Assembly: GCA_963693085.1 (NCBI GenBank)
Contig: OY856410.1
Span: 566,280,406 to 566,344,405, forward strand
Reading direction: 5' to 3'
Source of the DNA: Alisma plantago-aquatica
Taxonomy: Eukaryota > Streptophyta > Magnoliopsida > Alismatales > Alismataceae
DNA length: 64,000 bases
A model generated the notes under the pieces. The model saw only the letters and a program-made list of their open reading frames with translations, was not told the origin of the DNA and did not search any database. Positions within the stretch are counted from its first letter, which is position 1. Each line of letters begins with the position of its first letter. The position numbers were made by a program, and so were the translations under genes. Positions 35,521 through 47,463 of the stretch are shown here, piece after piece.

Positions 35521-37154
35521 CAAAACCTAACTTTTTCACATTGATTTTCCAATTTTACCCCTAACTTAACCCTATACCCCCTAGACACCTATTTATACCT
35601 AGATGGGCTGGGGCACAGAGGCCAGCTACCTTCCACCACCTCCTAGCTCCCCAAATCACCATCCACCATATTCCACTGCATTTTCACCTCCATTCCACTC
35701 CATTTTACCATTTCCACCACCAAATCACTAGTTTAGACTAGTTCCTACCCATAATCCCCTTCATTCTTCACCCTTGCACCCTAGAGGAGGGAGGAGGATG
35801 ACCTGTAGCTACTGGAGAGGAGGATTTTAGCCACTACTTTGAGCTCCATGGCTTCTTCTACCTCTTTCTCCTTCCTTTTTATATTTTCCATTTCTATGAG
35901 TAGCTAGGCCCCTGTGGGTGGGTAGTTTGGGGATATTATGTTACTTTGATACCATGTTGGGGGAAAATGACATGTAAATGTTGTAATTCCATTTGTTAAT
36001 GATTGTATTCTATTTGCATCTCATTCTCCATGGATTTCTTGTTGGTTTGTGTGTGAAATCACTTAGGCAAATTGCTTATATGTGTGAATTTTGGGATTTT
36101 CCCCTAGGTCAAATTCTTGGATCCCTAGGTTGCCTCCCATCTTCCTACATCCTAATAAACCTCCCTAAACCTAAGTGAGAGATCTAAGTAGCTAGATTAG
36201 GTAATTCTAGTGCAATTAGCATGGAGCCTTCTCAAGGCTAGAATGTGGGGAAATTGGGGTCCAAAACCCTAATCTCACCTCCCCATTACTACCCTCGGCC
36301 CCTAATTGCCCTAGGAATGCCTAATCTAGAAACCTAGACTTGATTAGATTCTAATTTAATTGAAGCTAATCCCTAACCCAATTGAGCCTCGTAAGGGTAG
36401 TAGGGGGTGTTAGGGACTAGTTCCCCTATGCACAACCTAGCATATCCATGGCCAATTAGTAGCTTAGGTTAATTCATTAGACTCTAACTTGTTGTTTGGT
36501 TTGGATAATCTAAATGGAATCATAATGTTCATATGTCACCCCCAACTTAAGTGATAAGTTCATACCCCTAAACATCCCACACATCTCTTTACTGCTTAAA
36601 ACCCTAGTTTTGTGCTTGCTTAGCTTAATTAGCTTTTTCCTTACTTAGTTAGCTTCTTGCTTTGTTATTGCCTTGTTCACGTTAGTTTAGTTCTTTAATT
36701 GCACTTTCGATCCACTCTTGCTTGTCCTAGTGTAACTTGCCTTTTCATACCTAGCTTAGTCTTTCCTTGCGTGTTTAGTCTTAATCTAACCTAGGGTTAA
36801 CGTAGATTTCATTCTTAACTTTAATTCCTCGTTTGTTCATAGTAGTTTAACAATCAAATCAACCTTCAAACCCTTAACCATAGTCTCCATAGTAGGAACC
36901 CAACAAAACTAACCTAGCTCTAGCGCCCCCTCTTTTCCCTATGGATTGACCCTATACTTGCCACCTTCCTATACTATGACATGACCCAGTGCACTTGCAG
37001 ATGTAGTTGTTTTAGTATACGTAGGTGTGTTAGTTTAGGTTTATAAGTTTTGAAAGCAAATTCCCATCACGTGTGTTCCGACCTCGTGGGGCGCATCTAG
37101 TCGGGTCAAATCGACTAGTGTGTTGCACCTCTAGCGGAATCACACCAAGCTTTC

Positions 37155-37172
37155 TGGCATCGTTGCCAGGGA
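37155..37172 (+). other. Primer-binding site (tRNA-Asp-like)
   Basis: TGGCATCGTTGCCAGGGA differs at two positions from TGGCGCCGTTGCCGGGGA, the site typical of Athila and related elements. It is about 10 bp after the inferred LTR end. Confidence 0.75.
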
Positions 37173-37346
37173 TTAGAGGTGTTTGGCCTAGCAAGTTAGT
37201 TTTTCTTTGACTTTTCCTACTACCCTCATCATTGCTATTCTTTATTCATTACTCTTTGCATTCTTTGTGTATATTGGTTTGCTAACTTGCTTTCTTTTGT
37301 TTAGTTGTGCCTTGTGCATGTGACAAGCCACTCAGAGAAGACAAGA

Positions 37347-37720
37347 TGGAAGGCCAAAATGCACAAACCCATCCATTTCTTCCACCACCCTACCTCCAAG
37401 GCTATCCTAAGCCTTACACACCTCCACCACCTCTATTGCTGCAACCTTCCCACCACTTCACTTTCCAACCTCAATTCCCTCCTCCACTATCCTACCTCCA
37501 AGGCTATCCTAAGCCTTACACACTACCACAACCTCCATTTCCACAACCCTCCTACTAGTTCACCTTCCAACCTCAATTCATTCTACCACCTCCATCACCA
37601 CAACCCTCCCACCAATTCACCTTCCAACCTCAATGCCTTCCTCCACCTAAAGTCCAACGACCATCAACATTGATTCCACCACCACAACTATCACATGCTC
37701 CCCCTACTTCCCATGAGTAA
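37347..37720 (+). pseudogene. Proline-rich gag-like frame with tandem repeats
   Basis: Starts MEGQNAQTHPFLPPPYLQGY and reads through three to four tandem units of about 30 residues built from YLQGYPKPYTPPP and PSHHFTFQPQF. A TAG after PSY at about 37556 and a second stop after PPTSHE near 37720 interrupt it. It sits where gag is expected but has no zinc knuckle or recognisable capsid fold, so gag origin is inferred from position and may be wrong. Confidence 0.45.
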
Positions 37721-39742
37721 ATGGATATGATTGAGACCCCTCTCTTTGATGCCTATGAAGACCCATTCCTCAAGAGAGAGAAAACCTATGGCATGAGATT
37801 TTAGAGGGTCTTAAGGCTGATTAAGATCTATGATGATGATCCCTAAGGAGAGAGAATTTCTAAAAAAGACTTACGAAGCTAGCATGACCCTTGGGAGGAA
37901 GATCAATCAAGGAAAGAATTTGAGAGGATTTCTTATGATGGGGGTGAAAACATTTTGTTTTTGGACCATGGTTGATGGTGAAAGAACAACAAGTCCAGCT
38001 GAAGGCATGAAACTTAGCGCTTGTAGGAGGCAACCCACCTAGGATAGGTACATTGGAAGGAGAGTGATGCATGGATGATATTGACAAGGAGGAGAACAAA
38101 AATGAAGAGAAAATTGCAAATTAGTAGAGAAGCTACAGAAAGGATATCAACACGGCCGTGCCACACAACACGGCCGTGTTGCATGCATTCCAAAACGGGC
38201 ATGGTGCACACCACGGCCATGGAGGATATCCCTTTCTCAATGGACACATTGGGATCTCTCTCCCCTCTTGGAATTTATCTACCACAACTCCATGCCCTCT
38301 ACCCTACCATTCTGAGCTTCTATTTCATGTTGAGGACAACATGGTTTAAAAGTTTGGGGTGGTAGGGCGGTAAGCCCCGGTTTACCCCACTTTCTTCTAT
38401 GTTCCTTGTTCTAAGTTTTTGCTCAAGATGACTGAACAATATAACCATCTCTCATATTTGTGCATCCATACTTTGTGTGCTTGTTTTGCATACTTGCATG
38501 CCATGTAGTTTGCTTCCTTACTATTTTTGCGTAATTTTAAAAAATGTTGATATTTTTGCCATGCATTGCATATCATGTAGATTTTTGGTAATTTTTGCAT
38601 GTTTTGGCTAGGATTTGCTTGTTTGCTGCTTTAAGTTTAATAATATAGGATTAGATGTGATTGTAGGCAACTTGGCACAGTTTTGGCCAATTTTGCCCAA
38701 ATTTGAGTTTTCTTGTCTAAAAAGTGTGCTTTGACCCAATCTCTACTATTTTAAGTAAAAATGATGACCTTTGACAAATGCAAGTGAATTACCATTGTTT
38801 GTTTCTAAGTGGTATCAATGTTTGACTTTTTACATGTGCATCACGTCTCTTAGGATTGTGAATATTGATTTGGTTGAATTGTGAGTTGAGCAAGCTTTGA
38901 ACGCTTAATGTTTGTATAATCACTTAATTGATACATCAATTTCATCTTGTTCATTCATGTGGTGTGATATCTAGGATGAAGTATTGGAATCATTTTCATG
39001 TAGGATGTCTTATGTGGAGAATCATACCAATGACCCCTCTTTGATCCGATTATTCTTCCACCACCTTCATACCCCTCCGCCTCATAAAAAGATGCCTTAG
39101 TGCACATAATCAGCCTTGGCCACCTCCAAAAGTTTGGGGTGGCCATATCTTTACCCCCTCGCTTCACTCTATTCACCATATGCCCTATCTACACCAAGGG
39201 CAAAAAAAAAAAGAAAAAAAAAGAAAAAGAAAAGCAAAAACAAAATAAAAGGATGCTCTTGTTTAAGAGCATTCAAATAAAGAAAAGATGAGTGTGTAAA
39301 AACACTCCAAAAATCTTACCGCAACCCTTTCTTCCACTTTCATACCTATTGAGCTAGGAAACACCAAACCTAGCTCATTTTGCCCTTTTTCACAGCCACG
39401 TGGGTCATTTGGTGTGATTTGAAACATAATACTGAATGCATGAAGGTGAAACAATACTCCTAGTCATCCTTGATTAACACCATCATGAAATGGTTTACCC
39501 GGAACTTTATGAAAGAAATATGGATGACTTGTGTGTTCTATGCACTATATTTGAAGTTCATATGCTTTGTGCTCTTTTCATGACTGGTTTGTGAAAGTAG
39601 GAGAGGAGAGAGAGAAATGCATGTACTTAGTCATCTTTGATACCATTCAACAATAACCATCTTTCACATTGCATATGCTATTTCTTTTTGTGGAAGTTTT
39701 GTAAAGAGATTGAGTTGGAGCATACTTGAGGACAAGTATGTT
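37721..39742. other. Non-coding internal region of the Athila-derived element
   Basis: Contains the Athila-like segment around 38005-38042, three CACGGCCGTG-type motifs at 38150-38222, several AAGTTTGGGGTGG polypurine-like tracts (38350, 39128), and an A-rich AAAAAG run at 39199-39250. No pol domain in any frame. Confidence 0.6.
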
Positions 39743-39757
39743 TCAAGTTTAGGGTGG
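39743..39757 (+). other. Polypurine tract of the Athila-derived element
   Basis: CAAGTTTAGGGTGG just before the 3' LTR start TGATGCAGCCC. Confidence 0.7.
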
Positions 39758-40389
39758 TGATGCAGCCCTATTTTAGGGCTTCATCTTGTGTCTTTTTGCT
39801 CTTCAATCACATCTATACTTGTTAGATTGCAAGTTAATACCCCAATGTGTGTTTTACTATCGAATGCACTTATGGATGTTCTTTACATTATTTTCAGGTA
39901 CTTGGACCATACTTTGGATGGAAGAGAGAGAAGGAAGGAGTCTGAGGGTCCCTCTACTTATGGAGGGGTCCAAAGAAGATCCCAATAGCCCCCTCAACCT
40001 ACCCCAATGGCCAAGTTTCGACTCCAAGCAAACAAGTCCATTAATAATGAAGTTTGAATCCGTTTCATTACTTGAAGACCCCAACACGGCCGTGGTACCA
40101 TGGAACGGTCGTGCTATCAATTAAGCAAAGATTACAGGTTGAATGTTAAAACTTCAAAGTTCAGAAAATCAACCACTACGGCCGTGCTACCCAGCACGGC
40201 TGTTCCATGAAGACCCCACCACGACCGTGTTGCCCAGCATGGCCGTGCTAGATGAAGATGGAATGGGCATGTTGCTAAGAACAACCTCATCACAACCCTT
40301 CCACCATGGCTGTTCTACCCAGCACGACCGTTCTACCTAGTCCCCAACACGGCCGTGCTACCAGCCTTCATTTTCACCCATCAACCTGT
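39758..40389 (+). mobile_element. Truncated 3' LTR of the Athila-derived element
   Basis: Collinear with the first part of the 5' LTR (34027-35414 without the hAT insert) up to CACCCATCAACCTGT, then abruptly replaced by plastid sequence. It lacks the hAT insertion. The CACGGCCGTG array is at 40080-40375. Confidence 0.9.
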
Positions 40390-40587
40390 AAAGAAACTAG
40401 GGCTTTTATTACTTGGATTGTATATGTTATTTATTTATAGATTAGAACAAACCAAAATTTTCAAGGTATGAATTCAGCAATTGTGGCTTCTATAGGATTT
40501 CTTATAAATTGGATATGCTACTTTGGTGTCATTATATTAGGAATAGGTCTACGTAGTTATGGTTCATTTGTACTCTCATCTAATTGA
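40390..40587 (+). pseudogene. ccsA: Plastid ccsA 3' fragment
   Basis: Translates as the C-terminus of CcsA, the plastid cytochrome c heme-attachment protein of the thylakoid membrane: KETRAFITWIVYVIYL, a stop, [20 protein letters not shown], then [19 protein letters not shown] and a natural TGA after SSN. The conserved Trp of the KETWA motif reads Arg, and one codon before IRTN is TAG. The fragment covers about 65 of the roughly 320 residues of the usual protein, includes the last transmembrane helix, and has no nuclear promoter or transit peptide. Confidence 0.9.
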
Positions 40588-40641
40588 ATAAACCACTTAA
40601 AGAATATCTCTATAACCCTTTTCTATATAACTTTCACACAT

Positions 40642-40657
40642 AAGGAAAATTCGTGTG
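40642..40657 (+). repeat. Target-site duplication of LINE fragment, left copy
   Basis: AAGGAAAATTCGTGTG, matched at 41157-41172 by AAGGAAAATTTGTGTG (15 of 16 bases, one C/T difference). Confidence 0.9.
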
Positions 40658-41156
40658 GATGCGTACGGTAAGTTTAGACTATCTTCCTCAACTGGCATTG
40701 GGATTAATATAGTGGATGTGTATTATAAGTTCATCATGGGTCATGGCTCGCCCAACCACACAAACTCAGTGTTGGATGCTGAAATTCAAGGTATCATCAG
40801 TGCCTTGGAGCTCTACAAAATTATGGGATGGTGATCCCCCACCATCTTGTTGGATGCAATCCTGATAGTTCAAACTATCATTGGGACCATCCCACTAGAA
40901 AAAACCTTTACCCCATGCATGGGGTGTCTCAGGATGCTTTGTGAGGGTGTTGGGAAACTACACATCACCTTTATCACTATATCCTTCAACTGTGTAGCTG
41001 ATAGCATAGCTCGCTTCTCTGCAAAGTTTGTCTTGTCCTTTACTTTTTCCTATAAACCACATTGGCTTACCTAGGATGTTAATGATCGACTATATAATTT
41101 ATGGCCTGCACTAGAGAGCGGGATGAATAAAAACTAATCTCTATGTTTGGCAAAAA
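40658..41156 (+). mobile_element. 5'-truncated LINE 3' end with RNase H domain
   Basis: A 499 bp insert in the NUPT spacer bounded by a 16 bp target duplication and ending in an A run (41152-41158). It encodes the end of a plant L1-type ORF2: an RNase H-like (RVT_3) segment with VRVDAYGKFRLSSSTGIG, LDAEIQGIISALELYK, a stop, TILLDA, and the terminal NCVADSIARFSAKF. Plant L1 subgroups with a C-terminal RNase H are known; the two longer LINEs in this window show zf-RVT instead at the corresponding end, so this is a different subfamily. Confidence 0.9.
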
Positions 41157-41172
41157 AAGGAAAATTTGTGTG
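41157..41172 (+). repeat. Target-site duplication of LINE fragment, right copy
   Basis: AAGGAAAATTTGTGTG; see the left copy at 40642-40657. Confidence 0.9.
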
Positions 41173-41361
41173 AGTTTTTTATATTGATTTAACCATATTT
41201 TTATTAAACGATGAAATGAGGTTAAATATTTATCAAAAACTCAAAAAAAATATTTTAATTCACTTTACTTTATTTCTCATTGCACAATGAACTATTTTCA
41301 AAATGAAAAATCATATACATTTTTTTATTTTTTACTTGAATTTCAATTTAATTAATTAAGA

Positions 41362-41815
41362 TTATCTATAAAAATAATTATATAGAATATCTTCTACCTT
41401 ATCAACTGATAATGAGAAAACAAAATCAGGATAAATATTGATTGTTATTATGGGAAGAAAGATACAGATTGAAAAAAATAATTCTCAAGGGCCAGAATCC
41501 ACAAAATAAGACTTTGGAATAGTAAACAACTTGTATCCATAGAACATCTGACGTGACATAGATAATAAATAAATAGGAGTTAATATCATTCCAATTGAAT
41601 TTACAAAAGTATTTATTATTTTTGGCATTAAAAGATATTTTGAACTCATAATTATTCCAAAGAATACTATTGATTCTGCAACAAAACCACTCATTCCCGG
41701 TCATGCAAGAGAAGCCATGGAAAAACTATTGAATAGGGTAAATAATTTTGGCATTGGGATAGATATCCCTCCCATTTCATCAAGATAAACAAGATGTGTT
41801 CTATCACAACTTTTT
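41362..41815 (-). pseudogene. ndhD: Plastid ndhD 3' fragment
   Basis: On the minus strand this reads as the C-terminal third of NdhD, a membrane subunit of the thylakoid NDH complex: [27 protein letters not shown], a stop, [53 protein letters not shown], a stop, [26 protein letters not shown], ending NYFYR and TAA. About 150 codons remain. Two internal stops are present, one of them a CGA-to-TGA type change relative to the family residue. No nuclear function is expected. Confidence 0.9.
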
Positions 41816-42844
41816 ATCCCCTGTTACATTGTTCAAGTAGTTGACTTATACTTAGTTTGATCTTTTTGTGTCCTAAAACTGAGAATTACCATAACTCTTG
41901 CATGATTTAGAGTTTTAAATCTAAAATTTTGGATGCAATCTTGTTAGGATAAAGAGAGTGTAGGTGACTGTGATGTTCCCGAGTGAAATTAGTGATGGCT
42001 TGATATGATATGAAAATGATTGGACATTAGTATAGTATGTGATGAATAATAGGGCCTTTATGTGGCCAAGAGGTGTTATAGTACAACATGTTTTGAGAGG
42101 ATGGAATAGGATGGTCATACATTTTATATTTTTTGAAGTTGCAAGGGCTTGATTGATTTTTTTATTATCTTACTGTTGATTACATGTAACTTGATTGATG
42201 CAATATTAAATGAGTATTTGTTATAATTAATCAAGTAAAACCCTAATCACATATCACCCTAAGTCTGTAGATCTATTTCCCAAATTCATTAGGGGGAATA
42301 GTGAAATGAGCTAATCTTGTAGCAATTTGAGAATTGTGAGGAGATGCTTGGAACCATATATTAGTGAATATATAGGGACAATTTTGTTTAGTATAACTCA
42401 ATGTCTTTAAATCTACTTGAGACTCGGTCATGACCTATGGTATAGTAATATGTGATATGTGATGGAGAATGATTTTTGTCATGTCTCAATGTTGATAGGA
42501 TTTGATACCATGTGATGTGGATTTGTGTCATGTGTACTGAGGAAGGACCAAGATGTGTGAATTTGCTTCTGAGCAATTCCAAAATAGACTGACATATGAA
42601 AACTTGACCTTTTGATGCCCTAGCTTCAACCCAAGGATATGTGAAAAGATTTAATGGATTCAAGAGATATCCTTAGATCTTGTATGATCCTAAAGAGGAT
42701 TAGTAGAAGCTATGTAGTAGTTTGATTGCTATGTCTTAAACTACCAATGCATACTAAATGTGTAATTCAGACTTGTATTATATTTTTTTAGATGTATATA
42801 ACAAATAACATGTATGCACTTATGATGTGGTGTTTCTTTATACA

Positions 42845-43311
<467 letters not shown>

Positions 43312-43343
<32 letters not shown>

Positions 43344-43430
43344 GTGTGTGTATGTGCATGTGTGCATGTATTTGTATGTATATATGTATGTATATATATG
43401 TATATATATGTGTGTGTGTGTGTGACTTGT
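43312..43430. repeat. (TA)n(TG)n microsatellite
   Basis: TA run, then TGTGTG and TATG/TGTA mixes. Confidence 0.95.
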
Positions 43431-44147
43431 ATGCTACACAGACATCCATAGTGATACATGTATAATCTCAACAAAATATGTTTCTTTTTATACAACTTGC
43501 TATATAATTTTTAATGTTACTTGCTCTATTTTATTACTTATAATGTTGGTTGTAAGTAATAAATGTTCTCAACTTTTAAATCATATTGATGGGACTCAAG
43601 TTTCACCCCATGGTTTTCCACATCCTCTTAGGTGACCAGCCGAGATACCAAGGTTGCAATGGTGACAATCAATCTTTGGGAATGGTAATCACCTGCAGGT
43701 AGATGATGTTTGTATGTAATCTAGAATTGGTGTTGTTGTGACATCACTTCGAGATAGGTGATGATTGCATCTTTGAGTTGGTTAGTTGTAGAGTCGTCCA
43801 AGTAGTCAACAAATGGTGATGAAGTTTTATCAAGTTGTAATATCAAACTTGAGATTTTGACATGCATGCCTTTTTATATGTAATACTAGTTGTACATGTT
43901 GTAATCTATACGCACATGCATATTATCCCTTTAGGCGATAGGCATGATTGAGGTCAACGAGAACAACTATATATAACTATAAGGATGGAATATTAATATA
44001 CTGCAAGGATCTTATTGATAATACTATGTCATGTTGTTTTAGAATATTTATTCCATGTTGCAATGTCGTAATGTTTTTGGTAATGATAGATGTTTGGTTT
44101 TAATTGATCTTTATTTTGAGTAGTCTTGATCTTGTGGTTGTGTGACA

Positions 44148-44458
44148 TAAAATTTTACACTATTTCACGTTGCATATCACAATGGCCATTATAGATGGAA
44201 TACAATGATATTGGGGTTATTTAGATTCATCTCATGTAATCATCCAAAAATTACTTAGATTAGGGTTACTAAAAATTTAGTATGCATAATCAATGTGAAC
44301 AAATTTATTTGTGACATTATACCACCACGATATGTCACATAATATCAATATCCATGACTAAAAAAAAGTACTTCATATATCTGATTAAAAGTCTTATACA
44401 TGTTCCATAGAAAATTTACCTTCAGTATGTAATCAATATGTTTAATAAATCCATGTCA

Positions 44459-44520
<62 letters not shown>

Positions 44521-46791
44521 GTGTGTGTGTGTGTTGATTTTTATATTGTTTGGTGGATTGTGATTATTCATCAGCATGCGCAGTCTTCCGATGTGTGTGG
44601 ACTTTGATATTAGTTGATGTTAACATTTTGTGTTGTTCTCATTTTGGTCCCTGGAGGTTTGGAATGGAGGCGTATTATGTTATGTATCTCACGCCTCTAC
44701 TTGAAATAATTTTAGGCTAACCACAATGTATGGAGACCTAGACTCATCATAGAAGTTATGCTACAAAAATAACATATCAAGAGTATTCTAGATTAGATGG
44801 TTCTTAATATTGTTGGTTCTTGTATAGAAGTATAGATTCTTGTAAATACATATTTGTTGTCATTCTATTTCCTTATGAAATTTTGTTATTTGAAAGCCAA
44901 TGCTAGTGATCATGTATGTGCAAAAAGATAGTATGAAAGTTTGAATGTGTTCCATTATGCTTGTTAGCGGACTGACAAAACCATGTTTTGTTACTTATTT
45001 TAATTTGGTTCATGTAGATGACTTTGATATACTACAAACTTCTTTACAAAATATATAAGGGTGATTGTGTAGTTATTGATAGTCTCATATTATGCTCTAA
45101 CTCGTGATGTATTGGCAATTGTGAAATGAAAGTGTGACATTAATAATATGACCTAGATCTAATAACACTTGAATCGAGTGGGTACCCACATACATATTTA
45201 GGGTACTTTTCTATCATTGTATTATTAGTCAACTAAAAACTTGATTAAATATATATCTTTAGAAGTTTGAAACAAAATTTTGTGAGTTTTTTTACTGCCA
45301 ATCATAAAGTACCTCTTACAGTTTTAATCCATCTATCCAGCACCTCCATGTTGATTATTAAGATTTATAAGTTTGTTTCATGGATATCTTAGGATGCATT
45401 ATTTTAGCAATAGAGTTATTTATCAAATGTATATGCTTATCTCTATTTACATTCCTTACAGTCAGGTACACATTCTTATGCAAAAGTTCACTATAGATAT
45501 GTATTTAACTTTGAACAAGTCATTTAACTTATATCTGCTTTCAAGATGTTATGGGGTGAATTTTTTGATGATTATGTACTACATAATCTTTCACTCTATG
45601 ATCTTTGACACAATCATATAATGGCTATATATATTATCCTATCGAGGTTTGAGATGGAAAAATGTGGGGTATGTACCAAAATTGTCCACATTAAATCAAC
45701 TCATCCTTGAAGAACTAACATCATGCTACTTTTACCATGTTATTCTTTCCATTTATAAATGCATGGGAAGATGCCAATATTAGTCATGAATTGGACTCAA
45801 AGTAGGAAATAATCATAGGAAAAAGCAATAAGAAAAAAAACAAGGGAAGTTACGAGTTCATCATGGATATTTAATAGAATCAAATCATGCCAAAGTGGGG
45901 TTTAAATGCCAAGAAGGAAGAATAATTTCATTGCAGTTCTAAAGTACTTATATATAACCACAATTCAATGTGTGGTGTTAAACATATATATCATTTATAA
46001 CCATGCCAAAATGAAAATAGTTAAGCATTATGAATATGATTCTAAAGAGGAGAGATGACAACAATTCCAAAACATGTGATGCCAAGCAAGAATAATGACC
46101 CAGTAACTAGGTTAGGAGGAAAATACATCAATGGGAAAAATAATAATATCTAAAGTGGATACATGATTCACTTCGAATACAATGGTATTGGTCATATGAA
46201 GTACAATTAACTTAAAACAAAACCTACTTTCAGATGAGCGGTTTTGTTCCTCAAAGAAATGTTTGTTAGCTTTTCTTCACATTATTTTAACTAAAACAAC
46301 ATTATTCCATTATTTGTAAACTATTTAAGAGATTGTTTTAGTTTCCATAGATTTACTCTTAGAGCTCTCCAGGATGTTTACCAAGGATTCTTTATAAAAT
46401 TCAAAATTCCCCTTAAATTTTGGTACGTTAAGGGCTTACCAAATTTTCTATAAAAAATTATACGGCCAAACTACTCACTTTTCTAAAAAGATATTCACAA
46501 ATAAGCACACTACCATGTTTGTAAGAAGATCCAACTCTTTTGAAATATAGAAACTCACATGTCTAAATCCAAACAATTGTATGGAAATTGTGGTGCTCCT
46601 TCCACCACATCTAGTTCCATATTCATTTAGGAGATGAACTCATTTTGAGGACAAAGGAATAAAGGGTGGAGGGGGCATTAGTCATCTCCAATCACCTTAG
46701 AACCTAATTTCAACCATTACAGTAAAAAGTATCAATTCAATAGGAGTCTTAAAAAATATGTTACAAGTCAATAAAATCTACATGGATTTTG
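44148..46791. other. Unassigned AT-rich region
   Basis: 2.6 kb with no protein domain, RNA gene or terminal repeat that I recognise on either strand. A (TA)n(TG)n tract lies at 44459-44535. The longest open frame (45373-45621) is hydrophobic, low complexity and unlikely to be coding. Probably old, decayed repeat DNA. Confidence 0.5.
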
Positions 46792-46847
46792 TGAATGATG
46801 TCTCGGGTCTTAAGGCCTCAGATAAAATGATCTTAAAAGGAATGAAT

Positions 46848-46965
46848 GGGATACCATATCACCAAGGTGAACCTTGTATTTAGGGATCCCATCACTGAGA
46901 ACTTTGTGGTTAAGCTTGCTCAGTACAAAGCAATACTAGGATGGGTGACCAATTGGGAAGTCAAT
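46848..46965 (+). repeat. 5S rRNA-derived block in Cassandra 5' LTR
   Basis: Matches the 5S rRNA gene from ATACCATATCACCAAGGTG through GGGATCCCATCACTGAGAAC, GGTTAAGC and ACTAGGATGGGTGACC to GGGAAGTC. The internal control region (C box ACTAGGATGGGTGACC) is better kept than the rest. It lies inside an LTR, so it is not a 5S gene. Confidence 0.85.
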
Positions 46966-47342
46966 AATAACTTGTGTGTGAGTGAGGAAAAAGTGGCCAG
47001 TGGTGGTCTTCGGGGCCAATCTTCATTCTTGAAACTCTACTAGAGTCTTGGTTGGTGGTTTCAGATATTACAAATGATATGAGATACAAAACCCCTCTAG
47101 TAGGTGTGGCCCAAATGGGTATGTGGCATGTTGGAATGGGATATCCATGGTGATGCATCCATCCTTGCACTGGTATCCGTGATTTGAAGTTGGATGCACA
47201 TGGGTCATCCTAGGTCTACACTGAAATGGGAAATGATTATGAGGCCTTATAGTTGAGCCTTGATGAGGACGTCAAGAGTCAAAGTGGGGGATATTGTAAT
47301 CTCGTAGGTCTTGAGGACTCTGATAAAATGATCTTAAAAGGA

Positions 47343-47463
47343 ATGATTATATTGTCCATATCACCAAGGTGCACTTTCTTTTTAGGGAGCCCATCACTAA
47401 GAATTATGTGGTTAAGTGTGCTCATCCCAGAGTAGTACTAGGATGGGTGAGCAGTCAAGAAGT
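47343..47463 (+). repeat. 5S rRNA-derived block in Cassandra 3' LTR
   Basis: CATATCACCAAGGTGCAC, GAGCCCATCACTAAGAA, GTGGTTAAGTGTGCTC and AGTAGTACTAGGATGGGTGA align with plant 5S rRNA. Its C box is slightly closer to 5S than the other LTR's is at AGAGTAGTACTAGG. Confidence 0.85.

Larger units (their letters stand above)
34027..37144 (+). mobile_element. 5' LTR of the Athila-derived element (with hAT insert)
   Basis: About 2.3 kb once the hAT insert and its extra target copy are removed. It carries a CACGGCCGTG array at 35135-35520 upstream of a TATA-like CCTATTTATACC at about 35588. The end is placed at GGAATCACA before CCAAGCTTTC and the primer site. The exact end cannot be checked against the truncated 3' LTR. 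Confidence 0.8.
34027..40389 (+). mobile_element. Non-autonomous Athila-derived LTR element
   Basis: The 5' LTR starts TGATGCAACCC (34027) and the 3' LTR TGATGCAGCCC (39758). The primer site is TGGCATCGTTGCCAGGGA (37155), a variant of the tRNA-Asp type used by Athila and allies. The internal region is only 2.6 kb, with a proline-rich gag-like frame and no pol. A segment like AGCGCTTGTAGGAGGCAACC (38018-38037) is typical of Athila 3' internal regions. The 3' LTR stops after about 630 bp, where plastid DNA begins. A hAT element sits in the 5' LTR. Confidence 0.85.
40390..41815. other. Nuclear insert of plastid DNA (NUPT): ccsA-ndhD region
   Basis: The 3' end of ccsA on the plus strand and the 3' part of ndhD on the minus strand, convergent as in chloroplast genomes, separated by AT-rich spacer into which a LINE fragment inserted (40658-41156 plus duplication). 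The left edge is exact, at the truncated LTR. The right edge lies between about 41810 and 41841, where a Tekay-like LTR fragment begins. Stops in both genes show it is an old nuclear copy. Confidence 0.9.

Noticed and set aside
35993..36178. Small frame in the 5' LTR of the Athila-derived element
   Set aside because: Inside LTR, short, no known domain.
40390..41815. Functional ccsA and ndhD, or a plastid contig
   Set aside because: Only fragments with internal stops, a LINE insertion and nuclear retroelements on both sides.
46848..47463. Two 5S rRNA genes in tandem
   Set aside because: Both blocks lie inside matching LTRs with a primer site and polypurine tract between, and are diverged from 5S rRNA; they belong to Cassandra.
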